From assembly GCA_963797835.1 (NCBI GenBank), contig CAWCRN010000026.1, forward strand, positions 310,001 to 374,000: 64,000 bases of DNA, given 5' to 3'. Shown one piece after another: positions 8,249-16,691 of the stretch. The DNA is from JBDTSW01 sp963797835. Lineage in GTDB: Bacteria; Actinomycetota; Thermoleophilia; Solirubrobacterales; 70-9. Each line of letters begins with the position of its first letter. Position 1 is the first letter of the stretch. The notes beneath the pieces were generated by a model. It was not told the DNA's origin, ran no database searches, and saw nothing but the letters and a program-made list of their open reading frames with translations. Position numbers and translations under genes: made by a program.

Positions 8249-8799
8249 CTAGGCCGCGACCGCCGCGGGGATCAGCTCCCGCTCCTCGAGGTAGACGAGG
8301 ATCTGCTGCGCGGACTCCTCCGGCGACTGGTGCTCGGTCTCGATCACCAGCTCGGGGTTCTCCGGCGGCTCGTAGGGTCCGAGACGCCCGTGAACTCCTT
8401 GATCTCGCCGGCGCGGGCCTTCGCGTAGAGGCCCTTCACGTCGCGCTGCTCGCAGACCTCCACCGACGCCTTTGCGTAGACCTCGATGAACCGGTCGTCC
8501 ATCATCTCGCGCGCCTCGTTGCGGATCTCCTTGTAGGGGGAGATCGCGGCCGTGATCACCGGCACGCCGTTGCGCGAGAGCAGGTTGGCCACGAAGGCGA
8601 TGCGACGGATGTTCGTGTCGCGGTCCTCCTTCGAGAAGCCGAGCCCCTTGGAGAGGTTCTCGCGGACGATGTCGCCGTCGAGGACCTCCAGCGCGACGTC
8701 GCGCTTGCGAAGCTCCTTGACGAGGTGGTTGGTGATGGTGGTCTTGCCCGAGCCGGAGAGGCCGGTGAACCAGAGCGTGAAGCCCGTCCGTTCGCTCAC
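8249..8799 (-). CDS. cysC: Adenylylsulfate (APS) kinase, one frameshift
   Basis: Makes PAPS from APS and ATP. The Walker A is FTGLSGSGKTTI at residues 8-19, and DGDIVRENLSKGLGFS is the APS-binding signature. After KEFTGVSDP the frame breaks (near 8385), and the expected C-terminus (YEPPENPELVIETE) continues in another frame to the stop at 8249. Joined length is about 182 residues, normal for CysC. The GTG start at 8799 overlaps the restored sat stop (GTGA), which implies translational coupling. Confidence 0.85.
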
Positions 8800-9892
8800 T
8801 TGTCGTTCTTCCTTTCTTGTAAGCGTCGATCAGGATCTCCGCAACCTCGTCCCTGCTGAACTCGTGGGGCGGCTTCTCGCCGGCCTCGAGCATCTCGCGC
8901 ACCTTCGTCCCCGAGAGGAACAGGTGCGACTCCTGCGGGTGGGGGCACGTCTTGGCCGAGCCCATCCCCTCGCACTCGTGACACCAGAAGGTGTGCTCGA
9001 AGAACAGCGGCGTGATCCCCAGCTTCTCGATGTCGATGTCGTCGAAGATCAGCTGGGCGTCGTAGGTGCCGTAGTAGTCGCCCACCCCGGCGTGGTCGCG
9101 GCCCACGATGAAGTGGGTGCAGCCGTAGTTGCGGCGGATGATCGCGTGAAGCACCGCCTCGCGCGGCCCCGCGTAGTGCATCTTGCCGGGGTTCACCCCG
9201 AGCATCACGTGGTCCGGGTGGTAGTAGTTGTCCATCAGGACCTCGTAGCAGCGCATCCGCACATCGGCCGGGATGTCGCCCTTCTTGGTCTCGCCGATCA
9301 GCGGATGGATGTAAAGGCCGTCGCAGATCTCGAGCGCGGCCTTGGTCAGGTACTCGTGCGCCCTGTGGATCGGGTTGCGCGTCTGGAAGGCGACGATGCG
9401 CTTCCAGCCGCGGTCGGCGAACGCCTGCTTCGACTCCTCGGTCGTCTGGTAGCGCCGCATGAACGCCTCGTCGTGGTCGGGGAGCGCGTCGGCCTCGATC
9501 CTCCCGGCGACGCAGCGGCTCCCCTCCTCGCGGATGGCCGCCACGCCCGGGTGCTCGTTATCGGTGGTGCGGTAGACCTTCTCCGCCTCCAGCTCGACGT
9601 CGCGCTCGAATACCTCGGTGACGTGCAGGCGCCCCAGGGCCTTGCCGTTGGGGGCCTGAAGCTCGACCACGTCGCCCTCCGAGCAATCGAGGTCGGTGGC
9701 GAGGGTGATCGGGATCGGCCAGATCTCATTGCCGCTGCCGTCTGCGAGCGTCATGTCCTCGCAGACGGAGCGCCAGTCGGCGGCGCCCATGAAGCCATCG
9801 AGGGGCGCGAAGCCCCCGTTTGCGATCAGCTCGAAGTCTGAGGCCTGACGATTGGTGAGGGTCAGACTCAGCGCCGTCTCGGCGCTACCCAT
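8796..9892 (-). CDS. sat: Sulfate adenylyltransferase (homomeric ATP sulfurylase)
   Basis: Converts sulfate and ATP to APS. This is the single-subunit Sat type, not CysDN. The active-site motif QTRNPIHRAHEY, GVNPGKMHYAGPRE and IVGRDHAGVG are all visible. The metal-site cysteines CHECEGMGSAKTCPHP resemble the zinc-binding insert of thermophile and dissimilatory Sats. Near 8820 the frame slips. As written the frame runs on into cysC. With one base restored it ends at TGA 8796-8798 overlapping the cysC GTG. The ATG at 9892 lies inside the end of cysH (8-base overlap), so the genes form one operon. Confidence 0.9.
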
Positions 9893-10655
9893 TGATCCCG
9901 CACTCCGTGCGGTCGGTCCCGGCCCAGCGGCCGGCGCGGGCGTCCTCGCCCTCGCCGGGCACCGACGTGCACGGCATGCAGCCGATCGAGGGGTATCCCT
10001 GGTCGTGAAGTGGGTTGTAAGGCACGTGGTTGTCCTTTATGTAGTTCCAGATTCGCTTGTCGTCCCAGTCGGCGAGCGGGTTCAGCTTCCAGAGTCCGAA
10101 CCGGTCGTCCCATCCGAACTTCGGAGCATTGGCTCGCGTGTCCGAGTCGACCCGGCGAACGCCTGAAACCCAGCAGTCGACCCCGACCAGGGCGCGCCGC
10201 ATGGTAGCTACCTTGCGCGGGGCACAGCACTCGTCGCCCGGTCCCCACTCGCCGGCGTCCCACCGCTCCCGCAGCCCCGGGGGGTTGTCCTGCACGTAGC
10301 GCTCGAACTCGATCCCGAAGTGCTCGGCGAGGCGGTCGCGCGTCTCGTAGGTCTCCGGGAACAGCAGCTCGGTGTCGAGGTAGAAGAAGCTGGCGCCCGG
10401 CTCGATGCGATGGGCGATGTCGATCGTCACCGAGCTGGTCTTCTGGAAGGAGACCGCGAACCGGAGCTTCGGGTGGAAGGTCTCGAGCGCCCAGGCGACG
10501 GCCTCCTCCGCCGAGAGCGGCTCGATCTTCGCGGTGATCTCCGCCGGGTCGACGAGCTCTCCGTTGATGGTGGGGAGCTTCGGGCGGATGCCCGTTCCGT
10601 TCCCGTTCCCGTTCTCGCCCGGCATGGGGGTGTCGAGCACGAGCGGGCGCGGCAC
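9885..10655 (-). CDS. cysH: Fe-S type phosphoadenylyl/adenylyl-sulfate reductase
   Basis: A 256-residue reductase of the PAPS/APS reductase family that releases sulfite. The nucleotide-binding region includes VSFQKTSSVTIDIAH. The two cysteine pairs CC (in GDECCAPRKV) and CxxC (in SIGCMPCTSVP) that bind a [4Fe-4S] cluster are present, with the catalytic Cys in TECGING. These pairs mark the APS-reducing (or dual) class. An Asn-Gly rich N-terminal tail (GENGNGNGTG) precedes the fold. An alternative start is ATG 10625. It overlaps sat and follows sir by 15 bases. Confidence 0.92.
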   Translation of the reverse strand: MPRPLVLDTPMPGENGNGNGTGIRPKLPTINGELVDPAEITAKIEPLSAEEAVAWALETFHPKLRFAVSFQKTSSVTIDIAHRIEPGASFFYLDTELLFPETYETRDRLAEHFGIEFERYVQDNPPGLRERWDAGEWGPGDECCAPRKVATMRRALVGVDCWVSGVRRVDSDTRANAPKFGWDDRFGLWKLNPLADWDDKRIWNYIKDNHVPYNPLHDQGYPSIGCMPCTSVPGEGEDARAGRWAGTDRTECGING

Positions 10656-10670
10656 GTGTGGCCGACTCGC

Positions 10671-12587
10671 TCATATCGCGCACTCACCCTCGCCGCGCTC
10701 GACCTTGTACGGGTCCGAGCGCGACCAGTCGACGAACTGGTCGAGCGTCTCGAGGCTGAACTCCACCGGCATCGTCAGGTCCTTGACCTCCGCCTCGAAG
10801 CGCTCGGTGCCGAGGCGGTCCACGAACGGGTTGAACTCCTCGCCGTCGGTGCGCTCGGCCTCGTAGAGGCGCAGCCAGCGCTCGACCGCCTCCGGCACGC
10901 GCTTGGCGGGCAGGCGGGACTTGAGGCGGTGGCCGTAGACGACCTCGCCGCCCTCGTAGTTGCCGCCGAGGTGCGGGATGTACGCGGGGAGCTGGCGGTC
11001 GCCGATCTTCAACGAGGCGCCGTAGAAGCCGATGTTCGCGATGTGATGCTGGGAGCAGCCGTTCGGGCAGCCCGACATCTTGATGTGGACCTTCCGGGTC
11101 ATCGGATCGGTGATGTCCATCGCCTCGACGCGCTCCTGGATCGCGCGGTTCAGCCCCATCGAGGAGGTGATGCCGAGCTTGCAGGAGTCGGTCCCGGGGC
11201 AGGAGACCACGTCGGTGATCTCGTTCTGGCCGGCGTCGCCCAGCCCGAGCTCGCCGAGGCGGGTGTAGACGTCGTAGACCGCCTCGTCGCGGACCCAGCG
11301 CAGGACCAGGTTCTGCTGCACGGTGGTTCGGGCGTAGCCGCCGGTGAACTCGCGCATGATCGCGGCGAGGCCGCGGAACTGCTCCGGCGTCAGGTCGCCG
11401 CGGGTGATCTTCACCGTGACCGTCGAGAAGCCCTGCTGGCGCTGCTGGGCGACGTTGGCCTCGACGAAGCGGTCGAACTCGGAGCGGTCGCCGTTCGGGC
11501 TGGCGACCTGGGCGGGCACCGCGGGCGCGTTCGCCTCCTCGTCCTCGTAGAACATGAGGTGCTCGATCGAGAAGTCGCGCTCGGCGACCCAGTCGCCCTC
11601 GAGCTCCTCCTCGACCATCTCGCGGAAGGCGTCGATCCCGATCTTGTCGATCAGGACCTTGATCCGGGCGCGGGCGCGGTTCACCCGCAGCCACTCCTGG
11701 CGGTCGAACAGGCGGAACACGGCCTCCGAGATCTTCAGGAAGTCGCCGTTGTCGAGCTCGACGAACTCGTAGAGGGTGGGGGCGACCCGCGGCATGATCG
11801 AGGTGCCGCCGCCGACGCGGATCTCGACGCCGCGGACGCCGTCGCGAACGCGCGGGATGAAGCCGATGTCGTGGATGCCGGTGATCGCCACGTCCTCGTC
11901 GGTGGCGGTGAACGCCGTCTTCACCTTGCGCGGCATCAGCTGGGTCGTCGGGTGGCGGACGAAGTAGCGAACGTAGGCGCCGGCGTAGGGGGTGATGTCG
12001 AACGCCTCGCCCTCGGTGACGCCGGCGAACGGGTCGCCTGTCACGTTGCGGACGGTGTTGCCGCAGCCCTCGCGCGAGGAGAGGCCGGCGTCGGAGATGC
12101 GGCGGATCAGCTCGGCCATGTCTCGCAGCGGGATGTGGTGGATCTGGATGTTCTGGCGCGTCGTGATGTGGCCCTTGTTGAGCGGTGCGTACTCCTCGAC
12201 GACGTCGCCGAACATCTCCATCTGCCCCGGCGTGATGCCGCCCATCGGCAGCTTCACCCGGCACATCTGCACGTCGGGCTGGCGCTGCCCGTAGACGCCC
12301 TGCTTGAGGCGGAAGCCGATGAACTGGTCCTCGGGCGTCTGCCCGTCCAGGAACTTCTCCGCCTCGTTGTCGAAGTCGTCGAACTCGCGCTCGATCCGAG
12401 GGATCCAGTGGCCCGGGACGTTGTCGTAGACCTCGGGGTTCTCGAGCGAGCCGAGCTTGCCCTTGCCCTTCTGCGGCTTGCGGTGATTGACGTCGAGCTT
12501 GTGCTCGGCGGCGATCCGCTCGGTGACCGAAGACGGTTCGGCCTCGGGGTCGGTCGTGGCCCGCTCAGGGGCGGCGGTCGGCTCCAT
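10671..12587 (-). CDS. sir: Ferredoxin-dependent siroheme sulfite reductase (nitrite/sulfite reductase family)
   Basis: A 638-residue enzyme with two ferredoxin-like half domains and the siroheme/[4Fe-4S] motifs CPGTDSCKLGIT and SGCPNGCSQHH. The motif RNVTGDPFAG lies in the first half. Reduces sulfite to sulfide with ferredoxin. Sulfite rather than nitrite is inferred from the cysH-sat-cysC operon that follows directly. It is the first gene of the operon. The start has a -10-like TAATAC 7 bases upstream, and a dyad lies over the -35 region. Confidence 0.92.
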   Translation of the reverse strand: MEPTAAPERATTDPEAEPSSVTERIAAEHKLDVNHRKPQKGKGKLGSLENPEVYDNVPGHWIPRIEREFDDFDNEAEKFLDGQTPEDQFIGFRLKQGVYGQRQPDVQMCRVKLPMGGITPGQMEMFGDVVEEYAPLNKGHITTRQNIQIHHIPLRDMAELIRRISDAGLSSREGCGNTVRNVTGDPFAGVTEGEAFDITPYAGAYVRYFVRHPTTQLMPRKVKTAFTATDEDVAITGIHDIGFIPRVRDGVRGVEIRVGGGTSIMPRVAPTLYEFVELDNGDFLKISEAVFRLFDRQEWLRVNRARARIKVLIDKIGIDAFREMVEEELEGDWVAERDFSIEHLMFYEDEEANAPAVPAQVASPNGDRSEFDRFVEANVAQQRQQGFSTVTVKITRGDLTPEQFRGLAAIMREFTGGYARTTVQQNLVLRWVRDEAVYDVYTRLGELGLGDAGQNEITDVVSCPGTDSCKLGITSSMGLNRAIQERVEAMDITDPMTRKVHIKMSGCPNGCSQHHIANIGFYGASLKIGDRQLPAYIPHLGGNYEGGEVVYGHRLKSRLPAKRVPEAVERWLRLYEAERTDGEEFNPFVDRLGTERFEAEVKDLTMPVEFSLETLDQFVDWSRSDPYKVERGEGECAI

Positions 12588-12594
12588 GCGCGGA

Positions 12595-12627
12595 GTATTA
12601 CATAAAGCCCTAATCCCGATTGGGATT
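12595..12627 (-). promoter_or_regulatory. sir operon promoter with operator-like dyad
   Basis: Minus-strand TAATAC (12600-12595) lies 7 bases before the sir ATG. Seventeen bases further upstream is CCAATC, which falls inside the perfect dyad AATCCC-N4-GGGATT (12612-12627). A dyad covering the -35 is the arrangement expected for a repressor such as the nearby cysteine-free Rrf2 protein. The binding partner is inferred. Confidence 0.45.
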
Positions 12628-12668
12628 GGGGTATTTAGCGGTCGGCGGCTCGCTGGGCCGCCGGACGC

Positions 12669-12878
12669 TCAGTCGACCTCGGTGTCCTCGACGATGAAGG
12701 CGACGCGCACGTGGGCGCGGTACTCGTCCAGGTTGTCGCCGCGGATCCCGGTCGAGACGATGTCGACGGCGCGGATGTTCCGCAGTGAGCCGGACGCCTG
12801 CTGCAGCGCCTGCTTCGCGGCGTCGTCGGTCGAGGTCTTCGAGCTGCCGACCAGCTCGATGATCTTCACAACGGCCAT
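12669..12878 (-). CDS. Dodecin-family flavin/CoA-binding protein
   Basis: A 69-residue protein of normal dodecin length. It shows the family pattern VVKIIELVGSS at the start, a helix AAKQALQQASGSLRNIRAVDI, and a two-strand end RAHVRVAFIVEDTE. Dodecins form hollow 12-mers that store or buffer flavin (and CoA in some species). It lies just upstream of the sir promoter on the same strand. A plausible Shine-Dalgarno (GGAGGAG) precedes the ATG. Confidence 0.9.
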   Translation of the reverse strand: MAVVKIIELVGSSKTSTDDAAKQALQQASGSLRNIRAVDIVSTGIRGDNLDEYRAHVRVAFIVEDTEVD

Positions 12879-12950
12879 TTCTCTCCTCCTCCAATCACCT
12901 GCGGGCGCCTCCTGCCCTGGCCGGCGTCTTTCCCGGCCCCTGAAAGGGTT

Positions 12951-13238
12951 CTATCCGGTTTGTCCCTGACGCGGGCTGTGGCCCCAGACCGCCGCGCTGA
13001 CCTGGCGGGCCGAGACGCCCTCCTCCAGCGCGGCGCGCTGCCATGCGCTCACCGGCGGACCGGTTGCGGAGGGTGCGGGCGCCGTGTCGGCGAGGAACTG
13101 CTCGAGCGCCGCGACGATCGCCGCGGCCTCGGAGTCCGAGGCCGTGGAGGAGGCGATCTCGATTCGGGGTAAGCGCCTGTCGGCGCCACCGCTCGCCCTG
13201 GCGGGCTCGCTCGGCTTGCGGCTGCCGTTGGTGGCCAT
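12951..13238 (-). CDS. Acyl-CoA carboxylase epsilon-subunit-like small protein
   Basis: A 95-residue protein. A basic disordered N-terminus is followed by EAAAIVAALEQFLADTA and a terminal WQRAALEEGVSAR segment. This is the (E/D)xAA(I/V)VA(V/A)L...W layout of actinobacterial AccE/PccE subunits, which tether alpha and beta carboxylase subunits. The carboxylase beta gene lies 1.9 kb away, so the assignment is supported by context but not proven. The start was chosen at MATNGS because the -10-like TACAGT sits 6 bases upstream, giving a leaderless transcript. Confidence 0.6.
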   Translation of the reverse strand: MATNGSRKPSEPARASGGADRRLPRIEIASSTASDSEAAAIVAALEQFLADTAPAPSATGPPVSAWQRAALEEGVSARQVSAAVWGHSPRQGQTG

Positions 13239-13557
13239 CGCCCGCACTGTACTGCGGAGGGATGCGGCGTCGGCGCTCGCGAAGTTTGGCGAGTTCTACC
13301 CGCATACCGGCAAGAACTCGCCAATCACGGCCCGTCGGCGTCCGGAAGGCGAACGACCCGCCATCGTGGCGGGTCGTTCTGGGCGAAACGGGACAGGATC
13401 CCGTGCTCACCTCACAAGCCACTTCATTCTACGTCAAGCGCGGAGGGCGCCGGACTCGAACCGGAACCGGCGGTCAGGCCGATCGCGTCACTTGTGAGGT
13501 GGGGCGGAGGCGCCGCGTGGCGCGCGCTTCGTGCCGGGTTCGCGTCAGACTCGTGCC
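13239..13557. other. Non-coding divergent region with several hairpins and a T-arm-like segment
   Basis: This 319-base gap has no convincing gene. It holds a perfect hairpin at 13352-13378 (12-base stem ending CCGCCA, loop TCG). It also holds a second hairpin ACGGGA-N5-TCCCGT at about 13389-13405, and an 11-base inverted repeat CACCTCACAAG (13408-13418) / CTTGTGAGGTG (13491-13501). On the minus strand, inside that repeat, is CCGGTTCGAGTCCGG, a perfect tRNA T-arm shape, but no matching acceptor strand or anticodon arm was found. Confidence 0.5.
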
Positions 13558-14502
13558 ATGTCCGTGCCCGTCTTCGACGCCGATGCGGTATTCGAGGCCG
13601 TTCCCGCCGAGGAGGCGATCGAGCGGACGCGGGTCGCATTCGAGCGCCATGCCGCGGGCGAGTGGGTGATGCCGGCCAAGGTCTATCTCGATGCCCCGCC
13701 GGACGGCGACTTCCGGGCGATGCCGGCGCGCGGCGACGGCTTCGCCCTGCTCAAGTGGGTCACCTCGTTCCCCCGGAACCCCGAGCGAGGGCTTCCGGTG
13801 GTGACCGGGGCCCTGCTCCTGTCCAGTGCCGAGACCGGCGAGCTCCAGGCGATCATGGACTGCGCCGCCGTCACCTCGCTTCGCACCGGCGCGGCCGCCG
13901 CGGTCTCGGCGCAGGCGCTGGCGCGCCCCGACGCCGTGAGCGTCGGGATCGTCGGCTGCGGCGTCAACGGCGCCTGGGCCGCTCGCTGCCTGGCGGCGGC
14001 GGGGTACGACGAAGGCGTGTGCTTCGACCCGAGGGATGAGACCGCGGCGGCTCTCGCGGAGGAGTTGGGCTGGGTAGAGGGGAGCAGAGGCGAAGCGGCG
14101 GGGCAGGACGTCGTCGTGACGGTAACCCCGGCGTCCACTCCTGTCATTGCCCGGGCCGACCTCAGGCCGGGTCAGCACCTCGCGGTGCTGGGTGCGGACG
14201 CGCACGGGAAGGCGGAGGTGGAGGCCGCGGCGCTCGCGAGGTGTTCGCTGTTCTGCGATGAGTGGGAGCAGGCCTCGGCCGGGGGCGAGCTCTCGGGGCC
14301 GGTCGCACGGGCGGAGGTCTCCCGTGAGGACGTGCGGCAGGTCGGGGATGTGCTTCGCGGCGTCGTGCCGGGACGAGTCAATGAGGAGGAGATCACCCTG
14401 TTCGACTCGACCGGGCTCGCAATCCAGGACCTTGGCATCGCCACGGCCGTCCACGAGGCTTGGCGCGCCGGCGCCCTCGACCCGCCGCTCATCACGCTCT
14501 GA
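13558..14502 (+). CDS. Ornithine cyclodeaminase / mu-crystallin family protein
   Basis: A 314-residue NAD(P)-binding protein. The Rossmann motif VGIVGCGVNGAWAARCL and the family segments MPAKVYL, LLKWVTSFPRNPERGLP and LRTGAAAAVSA (Arg-Thr-Gly-Ala) are clear. The C-terminus has VNEEEITLFDSTGLAIQDL. Members include ornithine cyclodeaminase, ketimine reductase and alanine dehydrogenase, and the reaction cannot be fixed from sequence alone. The start at ATG 13558 was chosen where homology begins. Confidence 0.85.
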   Translation: MSVPVFDADAVFEAVPAEEAIERTRVAFERHAAGEWVMPAKVYLDAPPDGDFRAMPARGDGFALLKWVTSFPRNPERGLPVVTGALLLSSAETGELQAIMDCAAVTSLRTGAAAAVSAQALARPDAVSVGIVGCGVNGAWAARCLAAAGYDEGVCFDPRDETAAALAEELGWVEGSRGEAAGQDVVVTVTPASTPVIARADLRPGQHLAVLGADAHGKAEVEAAALARCSLFCDEWEQASAGGELSGPVARAEVSREDVRQVGDVLRGVVPGRVNEEEITLFDSTGLAIQDLGIATAVHEAWRAGALDPPLITL

Positions 14503-14519
14503 CGTCAGCTGTCCCTGGC

Positions 14520-15017
14520 TCAGCGCAGCTCGGTCGGGAGCGTGCCGGTCTCGCTGTCCGGCGGGGCCGGATCCGTCCCCGGGGGCGGCGGGACGACCTC
14601 ATCGTCATCGCGACCGGCGACGGCGATCGTGATCGAGACCCTGCTGCTGGCCAGCAGCGCGCCCGCGGTCACGACGACCGCGCCCACGAGACCCAGCCAC
14701 GCCCCGACCTCGAGCGAGCGCCCGGTCGCGGCCGGGGGCGGCTGGATCAGGCCGGCGACGATGATGATCAGCGCGCCGATGCCGAGGTAGAGCAGGCCCC
14801 GGCTGCGGGCCGGATCGGGCGTGATCCGGTGCTCCACGAGCGGCCGAAAGAGGCCGGCGATCGCAGCGACCCCGGCCGCCGCGAGCACGAGGTCGGCCAG
14901 CTCGAACGTGTCCCAGGCGCTCACGTCGGGCTCGAACCAGTCCAGGAAGAGGCTCACCAGCAGGAGGGCCCCGCCGAAGGCCGCGATCAGGACTCCGCCG
15001 TTGATTCGCTCGCTCAC
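14520..15017 (-). CDS. Small membrane protein with four predicted helices
   Basis: A 165-residue protein, unrecognised. It has a short basic start (SERINGG), four hydrophobic segments, and a proline- and acid-rich tail (VVPPPPGTDPAPPDSETG). The GTG at 15017 is preferred because the minus-strand -10 TAATGT lies 7 bases upstream. A longer start at 15026 would overlap that element. It is convergent with the ornithine-cyclodeaminase-like gene, 17 bases apart. Confidence 0.6.
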   Translation of the reverse strand: MSERINGGVLIAAFGGALLLVSLFLDWFEPDVSAWDTFELADLVLAAAGVAAIAGLFRPLVEHRITPDPARSRGLLYLGIGALIIIVAGLIQPPPAATGRSLEVGAWLGLVGAVVVTAGALLASSRVSITIAVAGRDDDEVVPPPPGTDPAPPDSETGTLPTELR

Positions 15018-15093
15018 GCGGCCCACATTACCCGGGCGCGCCGTTTCTCACCCCTACGTTGGATCCTGCCTGATAGCGGTGCTCAGGAGGGCG

Positions 15094-16663
15094 CTAGAGC
15101 GGGATGTTCCCGTGCTTTCGCTTCGGCTGCTCGACCCGCTTGGTCTGGAGCATCCCGAGCGCCCGGGTCAGGCGGGGACGGGTCTCGTGGGGCTCGATCA
15201 CGTCGTCGATGTAGCCGCGCTCGGCCGCCGAGTAGGGGTTGGCGAAGTGCGCCTTGTAGTCGGCGATCAGCCTCTCGCGGCGCTCCTCGGGGGTGGGGGA
15301 CTGGGTGATGTCCTTGCGGTAGATGATGTTCACCGCGCCCTCCGGCCCCATCACTGCTACCTCGGCCGACGGCCAGGCGAAGTTGAAGTCGGCGAGCATG
15401 TGCTTCGAGTTCATGACGTCGTAGGCGCCGCCGTAGGCCTTGCGGGTCACGACGGTGAGCTTCGGCACGGTCGCCTCGGTGAACGCGTAGAGGAGCTTCG
15501 CGCCGTGGCGGATGATCCCGCCCCACTCCTGCGAGGTCCCGGGCAGGAACCCGGGGACGTCGGTGAAGGTGAGCAGGGGGATGTTGAACGCGTCGCAGGT
15601 GCGGACGAACCGGGCGGCCTTCTCCGAGGCCTCGATGTCCAGCACCCCGGCCAGGTGCTTGGGCTGGTTGCCGACGATCCCGATCGGATAGCCGTCGAGG
15701 CGCGAGAAGCCGCAGATGATGTTCTGCGCGAAGTGCTCGTGGACCTCGAAGAACTCGCGCGTCGTCCACGATCAGCGCCAGCACGTCGCGCATGTCATAG
15801 GGCTTCTGCGGGTCGTCGGGGACGATCGTGTCGAGCGCCGGCTCCTCGCGGTCGGGGTCGTCGTAGGGCTCGACCCGCGGCGGCATCTCGAGGTTGTTCT
15901 GCGGCAGGAACGAGACCAGGTAGCGCACGTCCTCCAGGCAGCTCTCCTCGTCCTCCGACGCGAAGTGCGCGACCCCCGACTTGGAGTTGTGGCTCATCGC
16001 CCCGCCGAGCTCCTCGAACTCGACCTCCTCGCCGGTGACGGTCTTGATCACCTCGGGGCCGGTGATGAACATGTGGGAGGTCTCCTTCACCATGAAGATG
16101 AAGTCGGTCATCGCCGGCGAGTACACGGCGCCCCCCGCGCACGGGCCCATGATGATGCTGATCTGGGGGATCACCCCGGAGCTCTGGACGTTGCGCACGA
16201 ACACGTCGCCGTAGGCGCCCAGTGACACGACGCCCTCCTGGATCCGCGCCCCACCCGAGTCGTTGATCCCGATCACCGGCATCCCCACCTTCGCGGCGAG
16301 GTCCATGATCTTGCACATCTTCTCCGCCATCACCTCGCCCAGCGAGCCGCCGAAGACGGTGAAGTCCTGCGAGAACACCGCGACCGGGCGGCCGTCGATC
16401 GTGCCCCAGCCGGTGACGACGGCGTCGCCGTACGGCCGGCGCTTCTGCATCTCGAACTCGTAGGTGCGGTGCCGGACGAACGTGTCGAGCTCCTCGAAGC
16501 TCCCCGGGTCGAGCAGCTTCTCGATCCGCTCGCGGGCGGTCAGCTTGCCCTTGGCGTGCTGCTTCTCCACCGCCTCCTCGGAGGCCGAGTGGATCGCCTG
16601 GTCGCGCAGCTCGCGAAGCTGGGCGAGCTTCTCCTCGTGTGTCTCGGGGACCTTCTGGCGCAT
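15094..16663 (-). CDS. Acyl-CoA (propionyl-CoA) carboxylase beta subunit, one frameshift
   Basis: The carboxyltransferase subunit that moves carboxyl from biotin to acyl-CoA. N-terminal half: KLTARERIEKLLDPGSFEEL, GINDSGGARIQEGV (oxyanion loop) and GPCAGGAVYSPAMTDF. C-terminal half: VGNQPKHLAGVLDIEASEKA, FVDVPGFLPG-like FTDVPGFLPGTSQEWGG, RKAYGGAYDVMNSKH and a basic end. The halves are in different frames, with the break near 15765. Joined length is about 523 residues, normal for PccB/AccD. With the methylmalonyl-CoA mutase at 20.6 kb it suggests the propionyl-CoA to succinyl-CoA route. Confidence 0.88.
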
Positions 16664-16674
16664 GGCGGGGCGGG

Positions 16675-16684
16675 ATTCTATGCT
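16675..16684. promoter_or_regulatory. Overlapping divergent -10 elements
   Basis: Minus-strand TAGAAT (16680-16675) is 11 bases before the carboxylase ATG at 16663. Plus-strand TATGCT (16679-16684) is 7 bases before ATG 16692. The two elements share two bases. The placement is why the second ATG was chosen for the plus-strand gene. Confidence 0.45.
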
Positions 16685-16691
16685 CGCCGTC

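Noticed and set aside
8249..9892. A bifunctional Sat-APS kinase fusion suggested by the continuous frame.
   Set aside because: The continuous frame reads cysC sequence out of its own frame. The kinase has its own GTG start and overlapping stop/start, so two genes with two frame errors explain it better.
13440..13510. Possible tRNA or tmRNA 3' end on the minus strand (CCGGTTCGAGTCCGG).
   Set aside because: No complementary acceptor strand, D-arm or anticodon arm lies at the right distance, and a tmRNA would run into the ornithine-cyclodeaminase-like gene. Kept only as a structured element.
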